A stretch of DNA of 5,484 nt from contig JAISXJ010000146.1 in assembly GCA_031270565.1 (NCBI GenBank), positions 1 through 5,484 on the forward strand, given 5' to 3'. The position numbers and the translations under genes were made by a program. A model generated the notes under the pieces. That model was not told the DNA's origin and made no database searches. It saw only the letters and a list, made by a program, of their open reading frames with translations. Positions 1 to 5,270 of this stretch are shown piece by piece. Source of the DNA: Prevotellaceae bacterium. GTDB taxonomy: Bacteria > Bacteroidota > Bacteroidia > Bacteroidales > Paludibacteraceae. Within the stretch, counting starts at the first letter, position 1. Each line of letters starts with the position of its first letter.

Positions 1-22
1 TCCTCGAAAGCCTTTGATATAC

Positions 23-202
23 ATTTTGGCAGGTCTTCTGACTTACTCCGTCTTTGAACACCCTTCCCATTCCTTTTCGGAACAGTGGATTTGAGTATTG
101 TTCAAAGACTTTGGCGGAGTTTACAGCAGCGGGTCTGTTCAGGATTTACACCTGATTCCCTTTTCAGCGATTTTTTCGGTTGAAAAAAATACGCACCAAA
201 AT
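23..202 (-). promoter_or_regulatory. Cobalamin (B12) riboswitch, reading leftward
   Basis: This is an adenosyl/hydroxocobalamin-sensing leader that normally switches off expression of B12 uptake or synthesis genes. Read on the minus strand, positions 160-121 carry the conserved B12-box region (AATCAGGTGTAAATCC, then a CCCGCTGCTGTAA variant of the usual CCGCAACTGTAA). Positions 45-28 give the class-defining 3' end (AAGTCAGAAGACCTGCC). The closing helix P1 is visible as a perfect 7-bp pairing of 196-202 with 23-29. A large peripheral arm forms from a 10-11-bp perfect stem (50-60 with 99-109), extended by 46-50 with 115-119. At 180 nt the length is normal for the family. Only 22 nt remain to the window edge, so the regulated gene is not visible. 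By family habit it could be a TonB-dependent B12 receptor (btuB-like) or a cob/cbi gene, but this is inference. Confidence 0.95.
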
Positions 203-210
203 TTCGGGTG

Positions 211-218
211 CAAAGGTA
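211..218 (-). promoter_or_regulatory. Bacteroidetes -7 promoter element for the riboswitch transcript
   Basis: On the minus strand the bases read TACCTTTG, an exact match to the Bacteroidetes primary-sigma -7 consensus TAnnTTTG. Initiation a few bases downstream would start the RNA at about position 204-207, immediately before riboswitch helix P1 (which begins at 202). That spacing strongly supports the call. No clear -33 TTTG/TTG element is visible at the usual distance upstream, where the sequence is A/T-rich. Confidence 0.75.
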
Positions 219-363
219 TGGATTATTCTTTAATTGATAGTTGTTTTTTTTGTGAATAGTTATTAACCGATTTTTTTCTCTCTGTCTGCAATAAATACGA
301 CGGAATACAGTTTAAAAAATAGTCATAAATCTCCGCAAGAGATTATAAAACCAAATTATTTTT

Positions 364-1002
364 ATGAAGAAATCAATTACAATACTTTGTTTTTTTGTTG
401 TTTGCACCCTTTGTGCAGAAACTAATCATCCCTCCGTGCTGTCAAAATTAGCCTATTGCGGGTTTTCGGGCGGCATGATGTTGCACACGGGTTATGTTCA
501 CGGACGTGCCTTTTCGTTATCTCACACCGATGGAAGCGTAGCTCAAACGGTGCAGATGAAAGGCGCTCCAACCGGTATTGGCGGAGCAGCACGTTTTCAT
601 TTCGGCAAACATCTGCGCATCGGCACCGAGGGTTATGTATCCACCCTGCGCTACGGACAGCAGGAAAGCTATGCTTCCATCGGATGGGGCGGGCTTTTAG
701 CCGACTATCAATGGACATTCGGACGCTGGATGCCGTTTGTGGGCGGCACAGTGGGCGGCGGAACAGTCAAAAATCTGACGCTGCTCGAAGAAACGCCTGT
801 CGATTATGTGCTGGAACAGAGCAGCGCTTCCTTTCGCAAATACGGGTTTCTGGCGCTGGCGCCGTTCGCTGGCGTGGAATTTGCCATGTCGAAAAAGATA
901 CACCTGATGTTCAAAGTTGATTATATTATCAATCTGAACAATCGCCAGAATGATTTTGTTACAGGTCCGCGCCTCTATTGCGGATTTGCCTTTTGTCGTT
1001 GA
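364..1002 (+). CDS. Small exported protein, probable outer-membrane beta-barrel, function unknown
   Basis: The protein is 212 aa. It opens with a signal peptide: two lysines, a hydrophobic stretch at about residues 4-17, and likely cleavage after CTLCA near residue 18. The Cys-17 context does not fit a good lipobox. The mature part is rich in Gly and aromatic residues with alternating hydrophobic segments (around 67-80, 84-97, 106-118, 121-133, 160-175 and 178-190), as expected for about eight beta strands. It ends in GFAFCR, an aromatic-rich terminal strand. I see no catalytic motif. The ATG follows an A/T-rich leader without a Shine-Dalgarno sequence, which is normal in Bacteroidetes. A short hairpin (328-333 with 339-344) lies in the leader. 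The gene ends 10 bases before the transglutaminase-like gene, so the two are probably co-transcribed and may act in the same envelope process. The barrel assignment rests on composition and strand pattern, not on a recognised family. Confidence 0.8.
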   Translation: MKKSITILCFFVVCTLCAETNHPSVLSKLAYCGFSGGMMLHTGYVHGRAFSLSHTDGSVAQTVQMKGAPTGIGGAARFHFGKHLRIGTEGYVSTLRYGQQESYASIGWGGLLADYQWTFGRWMPFVGGTVGGGTVKNLTLLEETPVDYVLEQSSASFRKYGFLALAPFAGVEFAMSKKIHLMFKVDYIINLNNRQNDFVTGPRLYCGFAFCR

Positions 1003-1012
1003 TTATGATAGT

Positions 1013-2251
1013 ATGACACAACTTTCCGATGATGAATTAGCCCGTCGCATCGCACTTGATTTTCAAAAGACACGAGCTGATATTCTGTCGCAGATTGAGG
1101 AATTTTTTCCACATGTTTCCGAAGAACAGCTTGCCGCGTGGGAAGAAAGCCGCGCTCTGGAATGGCAGTGGATTAACGACGAAAAACGTTATTTCAATGG
1201 CGCGGCACGCAATCTGTTTCGCATCGACCGTGCCGCCGGAGCGCTTTATACTGCCCGATACGGTGAAGAAAAGAAAGCGCGAAATGACTTTCTGAACAGT
1301 TATATTCCACAACTGACCGCTCACACGGACAGCAACGCTTCCCTGCACCATACTGTGGAGTTTACGCTGACCGTGAATGCCAATGCCGTGCCGCACGGGG
1401 AGGTGATTCGCTGCTGGTTGCCTTTTGCGCGAACTGATAATCCGCTGCAGCGCGACGTGACATTGCTTGAGGCGTCTTCGCACCCGACACTCTCGCCCGA
1501 TACGCCACACAGTACGGTCTATATGGAACAGACGGCGCTCAGCGATGTGCCGACACAGTTCAGCATAAAGATAGCCCTAACGTCCCTGCCAAAACATAAC
1601 TTTCTCAGCGCCGACAGCGTGCAGCCTTATCCCGTCAACTGTCGGGAGGTAGTGGATTATTGTCGGGAGCAGCCGCTCCATATCTGTTTCACGGACGCGA
1701 TAAAAGCTCTTTCGGCTCAAATAATCGGCGACGAGACCAACCCATACCTCAAAGCCAAACGAATTTTTCTGTGGATTAACGACAATATCCCGTGGACTTT
1801 AGCGCGGGAATATTCCACCATCGCCTCCATCCCCGACTATGTTCTGGAAAATCGGCACGGCGACTGTGGACAAGTAACGCTGCTATTTATAACGCTGTGT
1901 CGTTTGAACGGTATTCCCGCACGGTGGCAAAGCGGTTTTATGCTTTATCCCGACGCGGAAAATCTGCACGACTGGGCGGAAATATTTTTACAGGGTCCCG
2001 GATGGGTAACGGTGGATCAGTCGTTTGGTCTTCTGCGCAGGGCGAGCGCTGAGGCGGAAAGGTTATTCTTTTTAGGCAGTCAGGATGGTTTTCGCTGGCT
2101 TGTTAACAGCGACATCAGCGCGCCTCTCTTTCCGCGTAAGATTTTCCCCCGCAGCGAGACGGTCGATTTTCAGCGTGGCGAGGTTGAGTGGCGCGGCGGA
2201 AACCTCTATTTCGATAAATGGACATATCAATTCACGGTGAATAGCAATTGA
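1013..2251 (+). CDS. Transglutaminase-like (papain-fold) superfamily protein
   Basis: The product is 412 aa from the ATG at 1013. The transglutaminase-core fold (Pfam Transglut_core) spans about residues 245-345, with the triad visible: Cys285 in HGDCGQ, His319 in NLHDWAEIFL and Asp335 in VTVDQSFG. The segment RIFLWINDNIPWTL just before it is typical of the domain. Residues about 110-200 look like an Ig-like or beta-rich module. The N-terminus (about 5-80) is charged and helical. Bacterial members act as cysteine peptidases, amidases or cross-linkers; the substrate cannot be told here. A longer in-frame ATG at 950 would add 21 residues (MILLQVRASIADL...) but overlaps the upstream gene by 53 bases and does not look like a signal peptide, so 1013 is preferred. 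No export signal is visible from either start. That is odd beside an exported partner, and I recall related Bacteroidetes proteins carrying one. The gene ends at a strong terminator. Confidence 0.88.
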   Translation: MTQLSDDELARRIALDFQKTRADILSQIEEFFPHVSEEQLAAWEESRALEWQWINDEKRYFNGAARNLFRIDRAAGALYTARYGEEKKARNDFLNSYIPQLTAHTDSNASLHHTVEFTLTVNANAVPHGEVIRCWLPFARTDNPLQRDVTLLEASSHPTLSPDTPHSTVYMEQTALSDVPTQFSIKIALTSLPKHNFLSADSVQPYPVNCREVVDYCREQPLHICFTDAIKALSAQIIGDETNPYLKAKRIFLWINDNIPWTLAREYSTIASIPDYVLENRHGDCGQVTLLFITLCRLNGIPARWQSGFMLYPDAENLHDWAEIFLQGPGWVTVDQSFGLLRRASAEAERLFFLGSQDGFRWLVNSDISAPLFPRKIFPRSETVDFQRGEVEWRGGNLYFDKWTYQFTVNSN

Positions 2252-2258
2252 TTAACCC

Positions 2259-2286
2259 AAAAAGCCCCCATTGCTGGAGGCTTTTT
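2259..2286 (+). terminator. Rho-independent terminator, probably bidirectional
   Basis: Eight bases after the transglutaminase stop codon, AAAAAGCC (2259-2266) pairs with GGCTTTTT (2279-2286). Two further C-G pairs follow across a C/A mismatch (2267 with 2278), and the loop is ATTGCT (2270-2275). The A-run/T-run arms give a U-tract on either strand, so it can also stop the convergent repeat-protein gene, which ends at 2346. Confidence 0.88.
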
Positions 2287-2294
2287 GCTTTGCT

Positions 2295-2343
2295 GTCTTG
2301 AACTGTGATTTTTAGACAGACATATTTAATCATAGTTCAGGAC
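2295..2343. repeat. Long inverted repeat (16-bp stem, 17-nt loop) between convergent genes
   Basis: Positions 2295-2310 (GTCTTGAACTGTGATT) pair with 2328-2343 (AATCATAGTTCAGGAC) along all 16 positions. Two of the pairs (2298 with 2340, 2305 with 2333) are G-U wobbles in plus-strand RNA and would be A/C mismatches in minus-strand RNA. It ends two bases from the stop codon of the minus-strand repeat protein and begins eight bases after the terminator. There is no U-run beside it, so it is not a classical terminator. It could be an mRNA-end stabilising hairpin or a copy of a dispersed palindromic repeat. Confidence 0.65.
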
Positions 2344-2345
2344 AA

Positions 2346-3770
2346 TTATTCCTTCACAATCTTCCCTGTTACATTGCCGATTCTTACCAGATACACGCCT
2401 TTTGCTAAATGCGATAGATTGATGCTTATCTCGCCGGTTTGGAGAGACACAGCATACCACGTCTCTACCGTGCGCCCTGACAAATCTGTGATTACAATCA
2501 TTGCATCTCCCGAAACGCCCGAAATAAACAACTCATCTCTTACGGGATTCGGATAGAGCGCAAGGGCGGTAGCTTGTGTGCCGTCTATGCCGCTGATTGA
2601 TTCAAAGATTGCCGTTAACACCGTATCTTGTGTTACGATGAGAATGCGCGGATTGTCCGTATTGCCGTCGCTCCACTGCTTAAACAGATAGCCGGTGAGG
2701 GGCGTTGCGGTGATGATTGCCGCATTGTTGGTGCAGGTGTTTGCCTGCGCGATGCTTGCCGTTCCTTTGTTTATATCTTCGCTTTGTACAATGAGATTGA
2801 ACAGCGGAAGGTCATCTATATAATTGGTGAACCAGCTCCACTCTGCTACACTTTGGTACGCCGACGCTCTGCCGCAGGGTACGTGTACAGGAATATCGGT
2901 CGGCACATTGTGAAATACATTAAGGACGACAGGCGGAGTGATTGCTTTTACATATATTGTCTTTAAGCCGCTGCACTCGTAAAAAGTCGCCTCTCCAATC
3001 GTCTCTACCGAATTTCCGATTGTTACCGATGCCAACTTGGTGCAATCGACAAAAGCCCCCTCTCCAATCGTCTTAACTGAATTACCGATTGTTACAGAAG
3101 TCAAACCGCTGCAATAGCGAAAAGCATAACTTCCAATCGCAGTAACCGAATTAGGAATTGTTAATGTACCGGTCAAGCCGCTGCAATCGGAAAAAGCATA
3201 ATCTCCAATCGTCTCTACTGAATTACCAATTGTTACCAAAGCCAACTTGGTGCACTCGTAAAAAGCCCGCTCTCCAATCGTCTTAACTGAATTACCGATT
3301 GTTACAGAAGTCAAGCCGATGCAATAGGTAAAAGCATATTTCCCAATCGCAGTAACCGAATTAGGAATTGTTAGTGTACCGGTCAAGCTGCTGCAACGGG
3401 AAAAAGCATAATTTCCAATCGTCTTAACTGCATTACCGATTGTTACAGAAGTCAACTTGCTGCAATAGGAAAAAGCATAATTTCCAATCGCAATAACTGA
3501 ATTAGGAATTGCTACCGAAGTCAACTCGATGCAATTATCAAAAGCCCCCTCTCCTATCGCAGTAACCGAATTAGGAATCGTTACCGAAGTCAAGCCGATG
3601 CAATAGGTAAAAGCCCCATATCCAATCGTCTCTACAGATTCGGGAATAATATAACTGCTGCCTGCTTTACCACCGGGATACCCTACTAATGTATTCTGCA
3701 CTTTGTTAAACAATACGCCGTCAAGGGAACTGAAATGCAGATTGTCGGCAGCAACATCAATACCGGTCAA
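2346..3770 (-). CDS. C-terminal fragment of the BspA-like repeat protein with type IX sorting domain
   Basis: The fragment is 474 aa if counted from the TTG at 3770, but that TTG is an internal Leu codon of the parent gene. Residues 1-45 repeat the island seen in the N-terminal fragment (GIDVAADNLHFSSLDGVLFN...). Residues about 46-270 are ten TpLRR units of 23-24 residues with AFxxC anchors. Residues about 275-318 (AITPPVV...VPCGRASAYQ...W) match the closing region common in BspA-like proteins. Residues about 324-391 (GTASI...ATPLTGYLFKQWSDGNTDNPR...TAIFE) resemble a divergent InlB B-repeat. Residues about 404-474 (LYPNPVRDELFISG...ITDLSGRTV...LAKGVYLVRIG...GKIVKE) are a type IX secretion C-terminal sorting domain. 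Without the upstream signal peptide this fragment cannot enter the periplasm, so the sorting tail would be useless unless the frame is intact in the cell. Family functions include adhesion to host proteins or other bacteria; the ligand is unknown. Confidence 0.82.
   Translation of the reverse strand: MTGIDVAADNLHFSSLDGVLFNKVQNTLVGYPGGKAGSSYIIPESVETIGYGAFTYCIGLTSVTIPNSVTAIGEGAFDNCIELTSVAIPNSVIAIGNYAFSYCSKLTSVTIGNAVKTIGNYAFSRCSSLTGTLTIPNSVTAIGKYAFTYCIGLTSVTIGNSVKTIGERAFYECTKLALVTIGNSVETIGDYAFSDCSGLTGTLTIPNSVTAIGSYAFRYCSGLTSVTIGNSVKTIGEGAFVDCTKLASVTIGNSVETIGEATFYECSGLKTIYVKAITPPVVLNVFHNVPTDIPVHVPCGRASAYQSVAEWSWFTNYIDDLPLFNLIVQSEDINKGTASIAQANTCTNNAAIITATPLTGYLFKQWSDGNTDNPRILIVTQDTVLTAIFESISGIDGTQATALALYPNPVRDELFISGVSGDAMIVITDLSGRTVETWYAVSLQTGEISINLSHLAKGVYLVRIGNVTGKIVKE
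3001..3420 (-). repeat. Tandem 210-bp supra-repeat within the LRR region
   Basis: Bases 3001-3210 and 3211-3420 are near copies at an offset of exactly 210. Examples are GTCTCTACYGAATT at 3001 and 3211, and the GTACCGGTCAAG block at about 3167 and 3377. Each copy encodes a three-repeat unit of 23+23+24 residues in which one repeat carries the longer LTGTLTIPNSV form. This shows that the repeat domain grew by duplication of blocks of three repeats and not only of single units. Confidence 0.8.
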
Positions 3771-4033
3771 GCCGATGCAACCGGCAAAAGCAACTCTCCA
3801 ATCATCTCTACTGAATTACCGATTGTTACAGAAGTCAAACCGATGCAAAACAGAAAAGCAGAACTTCCAATCGTCTTTACAGATTCAGGAATAATATAAC
3901 TACCTGTTTTACCTCCGGAGAACAGTATCAATGTATCATGTACTTTGTTAAACACTACTCCGTCAAGGGAACTGTAATGCAGATTGCCGGTAGCAACATC
4001 AATACCGGTCAAGCCGATGCAACCTTGAAAAGC
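3550..4033 (-). repeat. Tandem duplication of an 81-codon island-plus-repeats block
   Basis: Two adjacent blocks (about 3550-3791 and 3792-4033) both encode GCIGLTGIDVA..NLH.SSLDGV.FNK...GGK.G.SYIIPESV.TIG..AF..CIGLTSVTI. Corresponding bases such as TCAAGGGAACTG (3721 and 3963) are 242 apart instead of 243, which locates the missing base of the frameshift between them. The duplicated block includes the non-LRR island, so the protein has two such islands. Confidence 0.78.
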
Positions 4034-4471
4034 CCTCTCTCCAATCGCAGTAACCGAATTAGGAATAGTTACCGAAGCCAAGCCGCTGCAATGGGAAAAA
4101 GCAGAATTTCCAATCGCAGTAACCGAATTAGGAATAGTTAATGTACCAGTCAAACCGTTGCAATCGTAAAAAGCATAATTTCCAATCGCAGTAACCGAAT
4201 TACCGATTGTTACGGAAGTCAAACCGCTGCAATTGCCAAAAGCCCACTCTCCAATCGCAGTAACAGCATAAGTAGCGCTGTTGTACTCAACCGAACTTGG
4301 TATTACTGCCGCCCCTGAATAATCTGAGTTATCAGCAACCTTTACTTTATTTGGCGAAGTAGAAGTAACTTCATAGTTGATACCATTGCTGGTAAATGTT
4401 TGCGCATTCGCGCCTGCGTTTATGCCGCAAAGGACGAGCGCTAATGCAAGAAATCTGTGATTTTTTTTCAT
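3767..4471 (-). CDS. N-terminal fragment of the BspA-like repeat protein
   Basis: The fragment is 234 aa as read. Residues 1-23 form a clear signal peptide (MKKNHRFLALALVLCG..., cleavage ANA|Q). Residues 25-70 are a short beta-rich cap (TFTSNGINYEVTS, then AAVIPSSVEYNSATYAV) typical of the start of BspA-like LRR domains. TpLRR repeats (Pfam LRR_5) follow, each near LTSVTIPNSVTAIGNYAFxxC, with AF...C anchors around residues 77, 100, 125, 148 and 205. Between the fourth and fifth repeats is an island at about 155-198 (GIDVATGNLHYSSLDGVVFN... and SYIIPESV), the usual way such LRR proteins insert a strand pair. The last eight residues (LLLPVASA) are out of frame. No Shine-Dalgarno sequence precedes the ATG, and a GC-rich palindrome begins about 40 bases upstream of it. 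Alone, this piece would be exported but would lack the type IX tail. Confidence 0.8.
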   Translation of the reverse strand: MKKNHRFLALALVLCGINAGANAQTFTSNGINYEVTSTSPNKVKVADNSDYSGAAVIPSSVEYNSATYAVTAIGEWAFGNCSGLTSVTIGNSVTAIGNYAFYDCNGLTGTLTIPNSVTAIGNSAFSHCSGLASVTIPNSVTAIGERAFQGCIGLTGIDVATGNLHYSSLDGVVFNKVHDTLILFSGGKTGSYIIPESVKTIGSSAFLFCIGLTSVTIGNSVEMIGELLLPVASA

Positions 4472-4505
4472 AATAATTAAAGTGATTAAGCCTCCGACCT
4501 CACCC

Positions 4506-4556
4506 CCTGCCCCTCTCCAAAAGAGAGGGGAGAAAGGCGTGATAGCGGGAAGCAGG
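4506..4556. repeat. GC-rich palindromic element upstream of the repeat-protein gene
   Basis: CCCCTCTC (4510-4517) and GAGAGGGG (4523-4530) form a perfect 8-bp hairpin with a CAAAA loop. An outer CCTGC (4506-4510) can alternatively pair with GCAGG (4552-4556). The flanking text (CCTCACCCCCTGCCCCTCTCC) resembles a palindromic repeat that I recall as dispersed in many bacterial genomes. It lies in the 5' leader of the minus-strand gene, starting about 40 bases before its ATG. Confidence 0.6.
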
Positions 4557-4570
4557 TTATAAATACATTT

Positions 4571-4602
4571 AGTTGTCAGTTGTCAGTTATTAGTTGTCAG
4601 TT
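4571..4602. repeat. Heptanucleotide tandem repeat (AGTTGTC-type)
   Basis: Register is exact at 7 bp: AGTTGTC (4571), AGTTGTC (4578), AGTTATT (4585), AGTTGTC (4592), then AGTT, ending in a T7 run. Similar heptamers recur at 5303-5330 (AGAGTTT, AGTTATT), so the two regions belong to the same repeat style. Confidence 0.8.
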
Positions 4603-4640
4603 TTTTTCCTTCGGACTTTAAAGTCTTTAACGTCCACCCT

Positions 4641-4669
4641 GCTCCCACAGATTACAAATCTGCGGGAGC
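4641..4669. repeat. Hairpin (12-bp stem, 5-nt loop)
   Basis: GCTCCCACAGAT (4641-4652) pairs with ATCTGCGGGAGC (4658-4669) around the loop TACAA. The only imperfect position (4647 with 4663) is A/C in plus-strand RNA but a G-U wobble in minus-strand RNA, so the structure is best formed by a leftward transcript. There is no U-tract, so it is not a standard terminator. Confidence 0.65.
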
Positions 4670-4737
4670 GGAGTAATTACCCATACAAATAAAAATTTAA
4701 AAGATTAATAATTAAAACCGTTGATATTGATATAATT

Positions 4738-4968
4738 ACAGTGTAATGTAAAAACTCCACATTATGATGTGACGCCTCTACATTGTAATGGGAAAGTTCT
4801 ACATTATGATGTGACGCCTTCACATTGTAATGGGAAAGTTCTACATTATGATGTGACACCTTCGCATTGTAATGGGAACGTTCTACATTAAGATGTGACG
4901 CCTTCGCATTGTAATGGGAAAGTTCTACATTATGATGTGACGCCTCTACATTGTAATGGGAAAGTTTC
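4738..4968. repeat. Array of eleven 21-bp units, alternating in two types, each an imperfect palindrome
   Basis: The array is exactly 231 bp (11 x 21) with no insertions. Unit starts are 4738, 4759, 4780, 4801, 4822, 4843, 4864, 4885, 4906, 4927 and 4948. Type A reads near ACATTATGATGTGACGCC and type B near ACATTGTAATGGGAAAGTT. They alternate strictly, giving a 42-bp higher-order period; the first unit is a degenerate B. Each unit's core (ACATTRTRATG) is a near-palindrome centred every 21 bp, about two helical turns. On the minus strand one frame reads heptapeptides SHHNVEL/SHYNVEA without stops, but a plus-strand frame (HYDVTPLHCNGKVL) is equally open, so this is weak evidence of coding. It is flanked on the right by a hairpin. 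It could be a binding array for a DNA-bending or partition/replication protein, or a non-functional satellite. Confidence 0.9.
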
Positions 4969-4978
4969 CAAACACAGT

Positions 4979-5010
4979 GGCAACCCTCCAGACCATTCCG
5001 GAAGGTTGCC
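4979..5010 (-). repeat. Hairpin bordering the 21-bp array
   Basis: GGCAACCCTCC (4979-4989) pairs with GGAAGGTTGCC (5000-5010) around a 10-nt loop. One position is C/A on the plus strand and a G-U wobble in minus-strand RNA, so all 11 positions pair only in a leftward transcript. No T-run follows on either side, so a terminator role is not supported. It sits ten bases to the right of the array. Confidence 0.6.
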
Positions 5011-5253
5011 GTTATAATATGTATATGGCGAAAAGACGCAAAGAAACTTCACGCTGTTAACTGTCAAATGGGAAAAGTCTGAGAAATTGTTAATCCCTTG
5101 AATACAGGGAGTTAAGTGAAATCTGGGGGGGGGTATTTTGTAACGAACTTACTTTTAGCCGATTAAACCGTCTAATCTGAAAAAATGGTGAATATGGAAT
5201 CCCAGATGTAAGCATCGTTTTTGTATTAATTTTAGATGTGAACAATAACGGGG

Positions 5254-5261
5254 CAAAGATA
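5254..5261 (-). promoter_or_regulatory. Orphan Bacteroidetes -7 promoter-like element pointing leftward
   Basis: The minus strand reads TATCTTTG followed by CCCC, an exact TAnnTTTG match in the same style as the riboswitch promoter at 211-218. No clear -33 element is visible upstream because that stretch is the heptanucleotide region. Initiation would fall near 5247. There is no good gene until 4471, so it would produce either a leader of nearly 780 nt running through the 21-bp array into the repeat-protein gene, or a non-coding RNA. Confidence 0.45.
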
Positions 5262-5270
5262 TATCTTTTT

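Larger units (their letters stand above)
2346..4471 (-). pseudogene. Frameshifted BspA-like leucine-rich-repeat surface protein with type IX sorting tail (whole gene)
   Basis: Two overlapping minus-strand frames (4471-3767 and 3770-2346) read as one protein of 708 codons once a single base is restored at about 3792-3793. The first frame runs through TSVTIGNSVEMIGE, then falls into LLLPVASA and stops. Shifting by one base after Glu226 restores AFAGCIGLTGIDVA, the exact continuation expected from the neighbouring repeat. An internal duplication confirms the lost base: matching points lie 242 bases apart (for example 3721 against 3963) where the protein period is 81 residues, or 243 bases. The second frame's only start is a TTG inside the repeat motif, overlapping the first frame's stop (TTGA). 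I see no slippery heptamer or poly-base run. The break is therefore either a real inactivating indel or a sequencing/assembly error. Intact, it would be a Sec-exported, type IX-secreted surface protein. Confidence 0.85.

Noticed and set aside
950..1012. Upstream ATG extending the transglutaminase-like protein by 21 residues
   Set aside because: It would overlap the upstream gene by 53 bases, and the extension looks like an out-of-frame reading of that gene, without signal-peptide character.
3767..3800. Programmed -1 ribosomal frameshift joining the two LRR frames
   Set aside because: The overlap region (GAGTTGCTTTTGCC) contains no X-XXY-YYZ slippery heptamer in the correct frame and no obvious downstream pseudoknot. 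A base deletion explains it more simply.
3938..4141. Plus-strand ORFs across the LRR gene
   Set aside because: They are antisense readings of the LRR repeats: their repeated peptide (SNRSNRIRNS) simply mirrors the TpLRR units, and the minus-strand frame carries the signal peptide and known domains.
4738..4968. CRISPR array
   Set aside because: The units are contiguous 21-mers without variable spacers of about 30 bp, and there are no cas genes in the window.
4677..5048. Open minus-strand frame encoding SHHNVEL/SHYNVEA heptapeptides
   Set aside because: It has no ATG start (only a GTG at 4859) and no conserved-looking non-repeat domain. A plus-strand frame over the same array is equally open, because a 21-bp period keeps any stop-free frame stop-free.
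5090..5215. 41-codon minus-strand ORF just downstream of the orphan promoter
   Set aside because: It is short, has no recognisable features, and its frame depends on the exact length of the G9/C9 homopolymer. Nothing supports it as a gene beyond an ATG about 30 bases after the putative start site.
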